This document shows positions 6,774 through 16,311 of a stretch of DNA of 64,000 bases, in pieces. This DNA is from Oscillibacter hominis. Lineage in GTDB: Bacteria > Bacillota > Clostridia > Oscillospirales > Oscillospiraceae. The translations under genes and the position numbers were made by a program. A model generated the notes under the pieces. That model was not told the origin of the DNA. It did no database searches and was given only the letters and a program-made list of their open reading frames with translations. The stretch lies in contig NZ_CP060490.1 in the NCBI RefSeq assembly GCF_014334055.1, forward strand, positions 2,418,001-2,482,000. Reading direction: 5' to 3'. Position 1 is the first letter of the stretch, and each line of letters starts with the position of its first letter.

Positions 6774-9700
6774 ATGGCAGCCAAAGTGATTTCACTTGCC
6801 ATTGAGGGCGAGCGGGAATATCTGCAGTCCATTTCCCAAATCAACAGCGCTCTGGACGCGCTGAAAGCCCAGCTTGCTCAGGTGGAGGATCAAGTCCTCA
6901 GCAGCGCCGACAGCATAGAGGCCCTGTCTGCAAAAAACGACCTTTTACTGAGCATCCAGACGGAGCTGCAAAAGAAGTTGGAGGCAAGCCGGAAGGCCCT
7001 GGAGCGTGCCCAGGCGGCCCAGCAGAAATACATGGACAGCGCCTCGGCGCTGGGCGCAGAGGTCGCCTCCGCCGAAAAGCGCCTTGACGGGCTCAAAACC
7101 AGCACCACCGGCCTTTCAGCGGAGCAGTCGTTGCTGAATGAAGCGCTGAGACGCTACCGCGAGGCGCAAGCCGATGCCCAGGCGTATCAGGATGCCGCCC
7201 AAAAAGGCGTGGAGCGCTGGCAGGACACGGTCAGCGGCGCCCAGAAGGACTTAGAGCGGCTGAATGTCCAGTTGGCGGACAACGCAACGCGCTTGGAGGA
7301 GGCGAAAAAATCCGCCGACAAGCATGCAACAGCCACGAGTCAATACGCAAAACAATCCAAGGAAGCCGCCCGTGAAGCGGATGCCTCCGCAGACGCCATC
7401 GGCACACTGGCGTCCGCCCTCAAGGACGCCGGCATCCCCGAGGGCCTGGAACAGATCAAAGCGGCGCTTCAAGCCTGCGTGGATGCCTCTGTCTCCTTTG
7501 AAAGCGCCATGGCCGACGTATCCGGCTCGGTGGGAGGCACAGACGCACAACTGAAGGACCTCTCGGACGGCATCAAGCAAATGTCCACCGAAATGCCGGC
7601 CTCGGCTGAGGAAATTGCAGCGCTTGCCCAAACTGCCGGACAGTTGGGCATTGCCGCGGAGGATGTGCTGGACTTTTCCCGGGTGATGCTGGGTTTGGGG
7701 GAATGCACCGACATGAGTGCGGAGGAAGCCACCTCCGCCTTCGCAAAGCTCTCTGCCATGACCGGCACTTCGGCGGCGGACTATGAGCGCCTGGGCTCCG
7801 TCATTGTGGAGCTGGACAACCACTTTGCCGCCACAGGACAGGAAATCATCCAGCTTGCCGCAGAGTTTGCCGCCGCCGGCGTACAGGCGGGACTTACAGA
7901 GCCGGAGATCATGGCCCTGGCCGCCGCCATGGCCAGCGTGGCTGCCGAGTCGGGAACAGGAGGGGCCGCTCTGAACGAAGCCCTAACCGCCATGGAATCC
8001 GCGGTTTCCTCCGGCGGCGCCGCTTTGGAAACCTTCGCCCGGGTCTCGGGGCTCTCTGCAGCCGAGTTTTCAGCGGCCTTTCAGGACAACGCCGTCACGG
8101 CCATCCAGGCCTTTTTCTCCGGGCTGGGAGAACTGGAGAAACAGGGTCAAAGTGCCGCAACGGTGCTGGAGGAGCTGGGGCTTTCCTCCGCCGATCAGGC
8201 AGGCCTGCTTACCTCCCTGGCCACGTCGTCGGACAACCTCAGCAGCGCGCTGGCCCTCTCCGGCCAGGCCTGGAAAGAGAACACAGCTTTAAGCGATGAG
8301 GCCGGCATACACTATGAGACCACCGAGGGCAAGCTTGCAATGTGCGAAAACGCCCTCACCAATGTCAAGGCAGCCATAGGAGACGTCCTGGCTCCGGCGC
8401 TCCAGGACGCCGCAAGCTTTGGAACCGAAGCCTTCTCCTGGGCGGCGGACTTCATCGAGCAGAATCCCTGGCTGATAGAAGCGCTGACCGGCGTGGCCGC
8501 CGCGGTGGGCACCCTTGTGACCGGCGTCACCGCACTTGGGGCAGTAAACACCGTGCTCTCCGCCATCGGTTCGTCCCTATCGGTCCTGGCGGGGACGGCC
8601 ATGCCCATCGTAGGCATCGTATCCGCGTTTGTTGGGCTGGCCGCCGCCATCGGAACCGCGGCGGCATCAGCCTCAAGCGCGGTACCGTCCGTCCAAGAGC
8701 TGACAACCGCCGCTCAGGCCTCAGCCGATGCCATGGCCGGAGCAAAGGACCGCTACAGCGACACCCTGGCCGCCACGGAGGCGGCCGCCAACGTGGCGGA
8801 CACGTATATAGATAAATTGGAATCCATGAAGGCCGCCGGGCTCCAGACGGACGAGCAGGCCAAGGAATACCACGACACCCTGGCCACGCTGTGCCAGGTG
8901 GTGCCGGAGCTGGCCTCCTCCATCGACCTGGAGACCGATTCCATCAAGGGCGGGACGGAGGCCCTGCGGGACAACGTAGATGCCTGGAAAGCCAACGCCG
9001 AGCAGCAGGCCTATCAGGACTACTACAACTCCCTCTATGCAAATTACTCCGCCGTTCTGATCGAAGCGGAAAAAAACAGCATCAAGCTTAGCGAAGCCCA
9101 GGCTGCGGCCGATGTGGCTGCCGCTGGGATGGATTCCTCCTATGAAAAGCTTCTGGCCACCCTGGGGATGACCGACGAGCAGTTCAGAAGCACGTACAAC
9201 ACGGTGGAGGACATCCCTTATCGGTCCGTTTCAGAGGATGTGGCGAACCTGCGCGGCCAGTACCTCTCCTTTAAGGGACAGCTGGAGGACAGTAATGCAT
9301 CTGTGGTCAGCTTTCAGTCCGCCATCGAGGAAAATGAAGAAGCCGTCGCCGATGCGGAGGCAGAACTGGAGCTGGCTGAACAGGCGCTGGCCAACCTATC
9401 CGGAACTGCGGAAAGCGGCGGAGATCAGATACAGTCGCTAACCGCGGCCCAGGACACGCTGACCGCGGCCCTTCAGGAGCAGGAGGACCAGGGCCAGCTC
9501 AGCGCGGCAACCACGCAGAAGCTGATTGACGCCGGGTATGAGTCTGCGCTTGTCATAGACCAGGAGACAGGCGCAGTTCATTTGAACAAGGAAGCGTTCA
9601 TCCAGGCCGCAAGGGCTAAGATCGATGAACGGATTGAAACCCTGCAGACAAAAAAGGCCAGCGTGGAGGCAAGGATCGCGCTGATAGAGGAAGCGCGGGC

Positions 9701-11048
9701 GGCAAACGACGCTGCCATCGCCCACTACAATAAGGCGAAGGCCGTCCGAAACAGCAAGCGAGAATCCAGGGACGGCCTTGAAGCTTCCGTTTCCGCCTAT
9801 GACAAAGAGATAGCAGCCCTGCAGCAGTCCAAGAAGAATCTTGACAGCTATGCCACCGCTTCTTCTGGAGCCGCCAAAACCTCCGCATCCACCTCCAAAA
9901 AAATCCAGACCCAGGCGGAGAAGGACTTGGCCAAATTCAAAGAGCTGCGCTCCACCCTGGATCACGCTCTTGCCATGGGCGAGATCACGGAGGAGGAGTA
10001 CTATAAGGCTCTCGAGGGCTACCGGGACCAGTACCTGACCGATAGAGGCAACCTCTCTGAGTATCGGAAAATCAACGAGGAACTCTACAAGTATGATCAG
10101 AAGCTGGCGGAGGATGAAAAGAAGCTCTGGGCGGAACAGACGGGCGCCCTGGTCAGCGAGTTGGAAAGCCGCTTTGACGCCATCATGGACAAGCAGAGTG
10201 ATATGGCGAAAAAGCTGGCCGGGTACGGCGACCTGTTTACCGTCGAGGGCGATAAAATGTCCCTCGAGAGCATCCAGCGCCAGACCGACGCCATCCGGGA
10301 CTACGGCGATACCCTACGGCAGCTGAAGGACAGCGGCGTTACAGGCGATCTTCTTGGCGAGATTACCCGCATGGATGTGGACGACGCCACGCAGTACGGC
10401 AACTTGCTGCTGGGCATGTCGGAGGACGACCTGGCGGCCTATATTGAAGCCTGGGACGAGAAGCAAACTGAGGCAAAACGGATTGCGGAGGAGTTCTACA
10501 GCGACGAACTGAAGACCCTGGAAACAGAGTTCAAGGATAAACTGGACGGCGCGCTCGACCCCGCACTCTTATCAGCCTTTGCAAACGGCCAGGAAATCGA
10601 CCAGGCAATTATCGACGGGCTGAGCGACAAGGAGGCGGAGATTTATGAAAAGGTCTCCGGCAATGCAAGAGAGATGGAACGCATCCTTTCCTCCGCCGCC
10701 TTCAGCGCGGATATCGTGGACGGCTCCCACGCGGCAGGGCTGCCCTATGTGCCCTTTGACGGCTATCTTGCTCAGCTGCATCAGGGTGAGCGGGTGCTGA
10801 CAAAAGAAGCGGCCCAAGCCTACATCACCCGCTCCATGCCTAAAAATTTCAGCATTCCCGCGTCGAACCATCAGCAGGACGTGAGTTCCCTGCTTACCCA
10901 GGCGGTGAACGCCATTTCTATGAACCAAGGAACTGTGGCCAGCGGAGACTTGATTGTTGAGATCCCGGTGGATGGAGAAAAGTTCTACCGGGCCACCATC
11001 AGGGATTTCCGCAGGGTCAGCCGAGCCAATCCGGAGGTGCGCGCATGA
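6774..11048 (+). CDS. Phage tail tape measure protein (TP901 type)
   Basis: The largest gene of the window, 1424 residues. It sets tail length and occupies the tail lumen. The N-terminal ~200 residues are heptad-rich coiled coil. A TP901-type tape measure domain follows at about 230-560 (SFESAMADVSGSVGGTDAQL, then EEIAALAQTAGQLGIAAEDV). Hydrophobic Ala/Gly-rich segments lie near 560-650, with further coiled coils to about 1200. The C-terminus has a MPKNFSIP-type tail. ATG 6774 has AAGGGGTG just upstream; GTG 6765 in the same frame is part of that ribosome site. The stop overlaps the next start (ATGA). Confidence 0.93.
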   Translation: MAAKVISLAIEGEREYLQSISQINSALDALKAQLAQVEDQVLSSADSIEALSAKNDLLLSIQTELQKKLEASRKALERAQAAQQKYMDSASALGAEVASAEKRLDGLKTSTTGLSAEQSLLNEALRRYREAQADAQAYQDAAQKGVERWQDTVSGAQKDLERLNVQLADNATRLEEAKKSADKHATATSQYAKQSKEAAREADASADAIGTLASALKDAGIPEGLEQIKAALQACVDASVSFESAMADVSGSVGGTDAQLKDLSDGIKQMSTEMPASAEEIAALAQTAGQLGIAAEDVLDFSRVMLGLGECTDMSAEEATSAFAKLSAMTGTSAADYERLGSVIVELDNHFAATGQEIIQLAAEFAAAGVQAGLTEPEIMALAAAMASVAAESGTGGAALNEALTAMESAVSSGGAALETFARVSGLSAAEFSAAFQDNAVTAIQAFFSGLGELEKQGQSAATVLEELGLSSADQAGLLTSLATSSDNLSSALALSGQAWKENTALSDEAGIHYETTEGKLAMCENALTNVKAAIGDVLAPALQDAASFGTEAFSWAADFIEQNPWLIEALTGVAAAVGTLVTGVTALGAVNTVLSAIGSSLSVLAGTAMPIVGIVSAFVGLAAAIGTAAASASSAVPSVQELTTAAQASADAMAGAKDRYSDTLAATEAAANVADTYIDKLESMKAAGLQTDEQAKEYHDTLATLCQVVPELASSIDLETDSIKGGTEALRDNVDAWKANAEQQAYQDYYNSLYANYSAVLIEAEKNSIKLSEAQAAADVAAAGMDSSYEKLLATLGMTDEQFRSTYNTVEDIPYRSVSEDVANLRGQYLSFKGQLEDSNASVVSFQSAIEENEEAVADAEAELELAEQALANLSGTAESGGDQIQSLTAAQDTLTAALQEQEDQGQLSAATTQKLIDAGYESALVIDQETGAVHLNKEAFIQAARAKIDERIETLQTKKASVEARIALIEEARAANDAAIAHYNKAKAVRNSKRESRDGLEASVSAYDKEIAALQQSKKNLDSYATASSGAAKTSASTSKKIQTQAEKDLAKFKELRSTLDHALAMGEITEEEYYKALEGYRDQYLTDRGNLSEYRKINEELYKYDQKLAEDEKKLWAEQTGALVSELESRFDAIMDKQSDMAKKLAGYGDLFTVEGDKMSLESIQRQTDAIRDYGDTLRQLKDSGVTGDLLGEITRMDVDDATQYGNLLLGMSEDDLAAYIEAWDEKQTEAKRIAEEFYSDELKTLETEFKDKLDGALDPALLSAFANGQEIDQAIIDGLSDKEAEIYEKVSGNAREMERILSSAAFSADIVDGSHAAGLPYVPFDGYLAQLHQGERVLTKEAAQAYITRSMPKNFSIPASNHQQDVSSLLTQAVNAISMNQGTVASGDLIVEIPVDGEKFYRATIRDFRRVSRANPEVRA

Positions 11049-11419
11049 CACAGCTTATTTTGAACGGGCTCTATCTGCCGGAAACCAGCAAGGACAAATA
11101 TCAATGCCACCCCAGCGAACTGTCCGTCTCCCTGGACATGATCTCCGGGCGGCGGATCAAGGAGATCAGAGGCTGCGTTCAGGTGATCACCTATTCCTAC
11201 GACTATCTGGGAAACGACCTGTGCCGCCAGGTTCTCTTGGTGCTGCGGTCCGGCAAGCCCTTCCCCGTGACCTATCTGCCGGATGACTCCGACACCATGC
11301 AGACCGGCACGTTCCTGCTGGAAAGCCTGACGCCGCCCACCTTTGCTTTCTCCAAAGGCGGAACGGGGCTCTGGCACAATCTGTCCTTTACCCTGCGGGA
11401 GGTGAGGCCCCATGATTGA
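11045..11419 (+). CDS. Phage distal tail-region protein, small
   Basis: A 124-residue protein overlapping the tape measure stop by 4 bases and the next gene by 8. It begins MTQLILNGLYLPETSKDKYQ. The position directly after the tape measure gene is that of distal tail or baseplate hub components; size and beta-rich composition fit, but I cannot name the family. GGAGGTGCGC precedes ATG 11045. Confidence 0.6.
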   Translation: MTQLILNGLYLPETSKDKYQCHPSELSVSLDMISGRRIKEIRGCVQVITYSYDYLGNDLCRQVLLVLRSGKPFPVTYLPDDSDTMQTGTFLLESLTPPTFAFSKGGTGLWHNLSFTLREVRPHD

Positions 11420-13541
11420 GTCGTCGGCGGGATACCAAAGCGCAATCGTGGCGGACGCGCGGCGCATCCTCATCGAGGCAGTCGTAGACATTATAGACCC
11501 GGATATCTCCTATGGGGACGCATTGAGCGACAGCCGGGCGGCGTTCGCCTCGGGCGACCAGCTGCACGACAAGGTCTTCACTCTGGCGCCCTACGCGACG
11601 CCGGAAAAAAACCGTTGGCTCCTGGACGGCTCCTTTGCCGTACTGCCGGACAGCAACGACGCGATTACTGGCCAGGCAGGCTTTGTTGGCGGAACCCTTT
11701 CCGGCGCGGACGGCACCTTTGATACACCGACATGGGTGGAGATGCGCTTTTCCAACGTCTCCATCCTCCAGGCCTGCTCCGTATACTTCCCCTCAGCGGG
11801 CCACGACGGCGTGCCGGTGGACTTCACCGTGGAAGTCAGGCAGGGCGGTACGGCCTATTACAGCAAAGCCTTCACGGGGAACCGGGAAGACCACGTCTCC
11901 TTAGACGGCTTTACTGTCCACAACCCGGACGCCATCCGCGTCACCGTGACCAGGTGGTCCCTCCCATACCGCAGGATGCGCCTCGCGGAGATCCTCCCCG
12001 GCGTCTACGAGCGCTGGGACGAGGACATCATCGCGGAGCTGAACATCCAGCACCAGGGGAATTTCGCCTGTCTGGCGCTGCCCTACGGCACCTGCACGCT
12101 GAAGATGGACAACCTGGACCGCCGCTTTGAGCCCCGCAGCAAAAATGGCCTCTTCCAGTCCATTGAGGAGCGGCAGGGCGTGGATGTGAAGCTTGGGGTC
12201 CGCCTTGCGGACGGGACGGACGAGTACCGGCGGGTGGGGGTTTTCTATCAATACTCAGGCGGCTGGAAGACCGGCGACAACGGACTGACCATGCAGTGGT
12301 ATCTGGTGGACATCATCGGGCTCCTGGCGGACCGGGACTATCTGGTCCCCGCCGCACTGCCGACGACGCTGGAGGGGTGGATCGCGTCCCTGACGGCCCA
12401 GCTTGGCAAAAACTTTGAGAAATTGTATTCGGTGGACCCCGACTATGCCGACTTGCCCGTCACCGCCAACAGCGCGGACGATGTCACGGGGAAAACCTGC
12501 GGAGACATCCTGCGCTTTGCCTGCATGGCCGCACTCACATGGCCCCGGGCGGACGCAGAGACCGGGAAGCTGACCGTGGAACCTTTCTGGAACCAGGGAA
12601 ACCGCCTGGACCTGGACAACCTTTCAAGTTATCCGGTCATGCGGGCCAACGACGATCTGGCGGCCATCACGTTCAAGCTATACGACGAGGCCAAAACGGA
12701 GTATGTGGTCTCCGGCAACTCCACCGCCTCCAGCGCCACGGTCAGCGTGGACAACCCCTTCCTCCACACGAAGGAGGACGCATTGTCTGCCGCCAGGCTA
12801 ATCCTCTCCTCCTATGGCGGAAACCAGCTGGAGACCACGGGAAGAGGGGACATGTCCTCTGAAATCGGCGATGTGGACACGGTATGGCTCAACGAGTCCT
12901 CCGCCACCACGGCGCGCAGGATGCACCAGTCCTTTGATTTTACCGGAGGCGTGCTGCAGGGCTGCCGCAGCGTCCTTTTGCAGGCGGACGGCTCTTTCCT
13001 CTTTCAGAGCCGGGCGGTCCTCACCGAGGGCGGGTCCTGGACCGCGCCTGCCGGCGTTTCCAAGCTGCGCCTGATCCTGGTGGGCAGGGGCGGCGACGGC
13101 ACGGACGGTACGGACGGAACCTGGGGCATGGCCGGCGAGGACGGCGTGGAAGGCGCCGGCGGCAAGGTTTGGGCCGGGACGGTGGACATCAACCCGGAAC
13201 AGACCTTCTCCGTTTCCATCGGGCGCGACGCCGTCTTTGGCCAGTACTCCAGCGCAAATGGGCAGCTCTTCCCCCTGGGCTACACGGACGTGGCCTCCGG
13301 CGACTCCTTTGCCCGTTCCGGAGTCAAGGTGCCCCTTCCCGGCACCGGGGACGGCGGGGCAAAGGGTGTTGGCGGTGTCAAGGGCAACCGCCACTATGAG
13401 ACTGTCAGCGGCACGGACAAGGACGGGAACCACTGGACCACCACCTATGAGGTGGTGGACAACTATCCAGGCAAGGGCACTAAGGGCGTTGGCGGCGCCG
13501 ACGGCTGCGTGGTGATCTACTGGGACAAGGAGGATGCATGA
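11412..13541 (+). CDS. Phage tail/baseplate protein with glycine-rich C-terminal domain
   Basis: A 709-residue structural protein in the place of the tail-associated hub or tail-tip protein. The first ~500 residues are mixed alpha/beta (for example AEILPGVYERWDEDIIAELN). The C-terminal ~180 residues are glycine- and aspartate-rich (VGRGGDGTDGTDGTWGMAGE), like the glycine-rich domains at the ends of host-binding tail proteins. ATG 11412 lies within the previous gene's end, preceded by GAGGTGAGG. Its stop overlaps the next start (ATGA at 13538). Confidence 0.7.
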   Translation: MIESSAGYQSAIVADARRILIEAVVDIIDPDISYGDALSDSRAAFASGDQLHDKVFTLAPYATPEKNRWLLDGSFAVLPDSNDAITGQAGFVGGTLSGADGTFDTPTWVEMRFSNVSILQACSVYFPSAGHDGVPVDFTVEVRQGGTAYYSKAFTGNREDHVSLDGFTVHNPDAIRVTVTRWSLPYRRMRLAEILPGVYERWDEDIIAELNIQHQGNFACLALPYGTCTLKMDNLDRRFEPRSKNGLFQSIEERQGVDVKLGVRLADGTDEYRRVGVFYQYSGGWKTGDNGLTMQWYLVDIIGLLADRDYLVPAALPTTLEGWIASLTAQLGKNFEKLYSVDPDYADLPVTANSADDVTGKTCGDILRFACMAALTWPRADAETGKLTVEPFWNQGNRLDLDNLSSYPVMRANDDLAAITFKLYDEAKTEYVVSGNSTASSATVSVDNPFLHTKEDALSAARLILSSYGGNQLETTGRGDMSSEIGDVDTVWLNESSATTARRMHQSFDFTGGVLQGCRSVLLQADGSFLFQSRAVLTEGGSWTAPAGVSKLRLILVGRGGDGTDGTDGTWGMAGEDGVEGAGGKVWAGTVDINPEQTFSVSIGRDAVFGQYSSANGQLFPLGYTDVASGDSFARSGVKVPLPGTGDGGAKGVGGVKGNRHYETVSGTDKDGNHWTTTYEVVDNYPGKGTKGVGGADGCVVIYWDKEDA

Positions 13542-14041
13542 GCACGATAGACAGCCTGGTTACCGACCGGGCGCAGGAGGATGTAGACCGGGCGGTATAC
13601 TTAAACGGCCTGTGGGTTTATGACGAGGCCGCCGGAGCCCTGAACTGGTCCGGCACATCCGCCGAGCTGGCGGAGTGGGCAAATGGCTCCAAGGGCGCTT
13701 ACAACGCGGAGGATCTAAACCGGGTGGGCGCCGCCGTGGAGTATGTGGCGGGTCGCTTTGCCGCCTATGGATACGCGGTCAGCGTAAGCCCGAAACAGGA
13801 CTGGGCTATGGGGGACATCCCACGGGAGGCCGACATGGTGAAGTACCTGGCTGAGGTGGAGCAGCTACGGAGTCTGATATCCGTGATGCCCACTACGCCG
13901 GAGACGCCGGGGGACATGGCGAACCTCTGGTGGTGGGAAGCCAACGACATTGAGCAGATTTTAAAGGACCTGGATTTTCTGCTGGGCAATATGGCCGCCG
14001 CGTGGACGTACAGCGGCGAGATTGATGCAGGGGAGTGTTGA
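13538..14041 (+). CDS. Tail-cassette protein of unknown function
   Basis: A 167-residue protein between the tail-tip gene and the fibre gene, start coupled to the upstream stop. It begins MSTIDSLVTDRAQEDVDRAV and contains a segment (YNAEDLNRVGAAVEYVAGRF) often seen in Clostridial prophage tail proteins that carry an N-terminal fibre-attachment part. No enzymatic motif is visible. It may connect baseplate and fibre. Confidence 0.6.
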   Translation: MSTIDSLVTDRAQEDVDRAVYLNGLWVYDEAAGALNWSGTSAELAEWANGSKGAYNAEDLNRVGAAVEYVAGRFAAYGYAVSVSPKQDWAMGDIPREADMVKYLAEVEQLRSLISVMPTTPETPGDMANLWWWEANDIEQILKDLDFLLGNMAAAWTYSGEIDAGEC

Positions 14042-14043
14042 AT

Positions 14044-14925
14044 ATGAAAGACCGTGTGCCTCTTCACCCTGGACGGGTAAAGCTGACTCCGGTATCCGGG
14101 CAGGCCAACACCTATGACATGGTGCGGGCGGATCAGCCCACCCAGGAGGGCACGCCGCTGGGAAAGGCGGCGCTGTTTAACTCCAACGCGGAGCAGGCGG
14201 TATTTGGAGAAGCCGCAGGAGATCACACGCCGGCGGAGGCGTTTGCCGCATTGCCGAACAGGATTGAGCCGATCGGAACCATAAAGACTACGGTGAGGAC
14301 TGATCTGGGAGACAAGTGGCTTCTTTGCAATGGGGAAACGGTAAATCAGATGGAATATCCAGAGCTTTATAACATGCTCCCTGAGACACCTTTAAGCTTA
14401 GATGCTCATGACTTTATGAATCCTGAGCTTCAAAGCACTGTTGGGAGCAGACAGTACCTGATGTCGCGGCGATTGCGCAAGGTAATTCGCGTTGGAGACT
14501 ACTATATAGCGTGTTTTGGAAATGCCCCATCTTATTCAGAGAAGGACGGGTGTATTTTATATTCCCAAGGCATCAATGGCCCCTGGTCGCTGGCTACTGG
14601 CACCAATCCATCTGATTACACATGGGAAGATATTGCTTTTTACAATGGGACTATTGCGGCCTGTGGCTACAACGCCAATAACCAGCTTTATATAGTTTAC
14701 ACAACTGACATTACTGGTACGTGGACAACAAAAAGGATCGGTACTGGATATGACCAGGGCCATTGTATTACCTACGGAGGAGGATATTGGGTCATTGGTG
14801 CCGGAGAAGGCGGCGGTTCGTATTCCAACACTTCCTCATTATGGTATGCAAGCGATTTAACCGGGACGTGGAAAGAAAAAAGCCTCCGAACCAGCAATAC
14901 TGGGCCAATTAAAAGCATTGTGTAA
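14044..14925 (+). CDS. Tail fibre protein, N-terminal part (interrupted by stop)
   Basis: This 293-residue piece starts at ATG 14044 behind GGGGAG. After an attachment region it has a tail-collar-like segment at about residues 75-115 (IEPIGTIKTTV, then WLLCNGETVNQMEYPELYNM). Next come repeated Trp/Gly-rich blades (DITGTWTTKRIG, YGGGYWVIGAGEG, LTGTWKEKSL) suggesting a beta-propeller or host-binding repeat domain. It ends at TAA 14923-14925, yet the same frame continues uninterrupted for 275 codons with the same repeat pattern, so the original fibre was about 569 residues. From about 14290 the sequence is richer in AT than the rest of the cassette, as is common for exchanged receptor-binding tips. 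Confidence 0.7.
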   Translation: MKDRVPLHPGRVKLTPVSGQANTYDMVRADQPTQEGTPLGKAALFNSNAEQAVFGEAAGDHTPAEAFAALPNRIEPIGTIKTTVRTDLGDKWLLCNGETVNQMEYPELYNMLPETPLSLDAHDFMNPELQSTVGSRQYLMSRRLRKVIRVGDYYIACFGNAPSYSEKDGCILYSQGINGPWSLATGTNPSDYTWEDIAFYNGTIAACGYNANNQLYIVYTTDITGTWTTKRIGTGYDQGHCITYGGGYWVIGAGEGGGSYSNTSSLWYASDLTGTWKEKSLRTSNTGPIKSIV

Positions 14926-14997
14926 GAAAATGGAGTATTCGTAATAGAGGACGGGTCGTATGCCGATGCAATTTGGGTTGGAAGCTCACCTACAACC

Positions 14998-15753
14998 ATG
15001 GCATATACGTCGGTGAAATATTCTGATGCAAGTGATCCGAGTCATTTCTTTGGGGTTACGTATACCAACGGAATGTGGATTTTGTATGGATTCAAAGGAA
15101 CGATAAACTCTTCTTCCAGAAGTAGAAAGCCATGTATATGGGTTTGTCGAGACGCAATGCCATCAAGTGATTCAATATGGGATGCTCATTTTATTTCCTC
15201 CAACCTTGGTTATATTTCTGATATAGCTTATGGCGGAGGATATTGGGCTGCCGTGGCCACACAAGACGGATCCCCAAGCGCTTATCATCTTTATATAACG
15301 CAAAACTTGAGTTCAGGTTGGATTGATGTCCCCGATTATGAAGAAATTGCATCGGTCGACTATATAGATACCACATGGATAACTGGCAGCAAAAATGGAA
15401 TTTATTATACCTCGTCAGCAGGAAAGCTACCCGCAGTGAGTGGTGAATATGGATTTACCTACATCAAAGCAAAGGAGGGCTTTTCGACACCGGCAGTAAC
15501 TCCGGCGATAGCGTTAACCCTGACTGTAACTCTCTATGTTATGCCATCGTTTAATGGGCTAACTGTTACTTGCCCGGATGGGACAACCCTGCATGCCGAC
15601 AGCGACAAGGTGGATCAGACCGTTACCTTTACCTTCACAGTCAACCAGTACGGAACCTACACCGCAGAGGCCGGCAACGGCAAAGAGGGCAACAGTACAG
15701 GCTCCACGACCTTTAACGAAGGAGGAGCCACAACACAGAGCATTAGCCTGTAA
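14998..15753 (+). CDS. Tail fibre protein, C-terminal part in the same frame
   Basis: Continuation of the fibre after the single TAA at 14923. The codons right after the stop (ENGVFVIEDGSYADAIWVGS) already continue the repeat domain, so ATG 14998 is only the first possible restart and has no ribosome site. Blades such as YGGGYWAAVATQDG and SSGWIDVPDYEE match those of the N-terminal part. The last ~90 residues (VTLYVMPSFNGLTVTCPDGT onward) form a separate Thr-rich beta domain. Probably not translated on its own unless the stop is read through; best seen as the 3' half of a broken gene. Confidence 0.55.
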   Translation: MAYTSVKYSDASDPSHFFGVTYTNGMWILYGFKGTINSSSRSRKPCIWVCRDAMPSSDSIWDAHFISSNLGYISDIAYGGGYWAAVATQDGSPSAYHLYITQNLSSGWIDVPDYEEIASVDYIDTTWITGSKNGIYYTSSAGKLPAVSGEYGFTYIKAKEGFSTPAVTPAIALTLTVTLYVMPSFNGLTVTCPDGTTLHADSDKVDQTVTFTFTVNQYGTYTAEAGNGKEGNSTGSTTFNEGGATTQSISL

Positions 15754-15769
15754 AAAGGAGGGTTAACCA

Positions 15770-15976
15770 ATGCCAATCACAAAACCGATTCTCCCCCCGA
15801 AAGCCGGGTACGTTGAGATCGTCAGCGCCGACGGCCTCCATATCTACAAGCCCACACCTGAAACAGCACGCAAGCTGGCGGAAGCGGAGGCCAATCAGGC
15901 AGCTGGGGACATCACCCTTGACCTTATGGCCGAACACGAGGAGCGCCTTTGCATGCTGGAACTCACCGCCGGATAA
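15770..15976 (+). CDS. Small tail-cassette protein
   Basis: A 68-residue protein, MPITKPILPPKAGYVEIVSA..., with an excellent AAGGAGG 9 bases before ATG 15770. It lies directly after the fibre and is typical of short proteins at the end of Clostridial tail operons. Possible fibre chaperone or assembly factor; no family is recognised. Confidence 0.65.
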   Translation: MPITKPILPPKAGYVEIVSADGLHIYKPTPETARKLAEAEANQAAGDITLDLMAEHEERLCMLELTAG

Positions 15977-15991
15977 AGAAAGGAGAAAACA

Positions 15992-16138
15992 ATGACAACT
16001 GTATTCAATCTCTGCAAGCTCCTCATCCAGAAGGGCCGCACGGACGGCCTTCAGGAAAAGATGGACGTATACCTTGCCGCTGACCGCCTGACCGCGGAGG
16101 AGTATCGCGACCTGACCACTCTTCTGACCGCGGCGTAA
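15992..16138 (+). CDS. Very small XkdX-like prophage protein
   Basis: A 48-residue reading frame, MTTVFNLCKLLIQKGRTDGL..., ending TAEEYRDLTTLLTAA, with AAAGGAG 7 bases before ATG 15992. The pattern of a short N-terminal helix followed by LTAEEYRDLT recalls the XkdX family, small proteins found after tail fibre genes in Bacillus and Clostridial prophages. It is the last gene of the cassette. The holin and amidase genes that usually follow are missing. Confidence 0.6.
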   Translation: MTTVFNLCKLLIQKGRTDGLQEKMDVYLAADRLTAEEYRDLTTLLTAA

Positions 16139-16230
16139 CGCGCGGAAGTAGGAAGCGCCGCATACGGAAATTTAGAGCCATGAGCCTACATGCCCGAAAC
16201 GCTGATCCGCGCAAAAAAGTTTTCCAAAGG

Positions 16231-16259
16231 TGCAACATTTGCGCTGCCCCGCCTGTATA
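16231..16259 (+). promoter_or_regulatory. Candidate ECF-sigma promoter of the secreted-protein gene
   Basis: TGCAAC-ATTT (16231-16240) is a typical -35 form for ECF sigma factors in Clostridia. TGTATA (16254-16259) lies at a suitable distance, about 50 bases before ATG 16312. An ECF sigma gene sits immediately downstream. The match is by eye only. Confidence 0.4.
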
Positions 16260-16311
16260 TAAGACGTCACAGCAAATAACGGATCCCTGCGATCACGAAA
16301 GGACGATTCTT

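Noticed and set aside
14923..14925. Stop-codon reassignment in the phage cassette
   Set aside because: All other cassette genes end normally, including with TAA and TGA, so a recoded stop is not supported; a point nonsense change is simpler.
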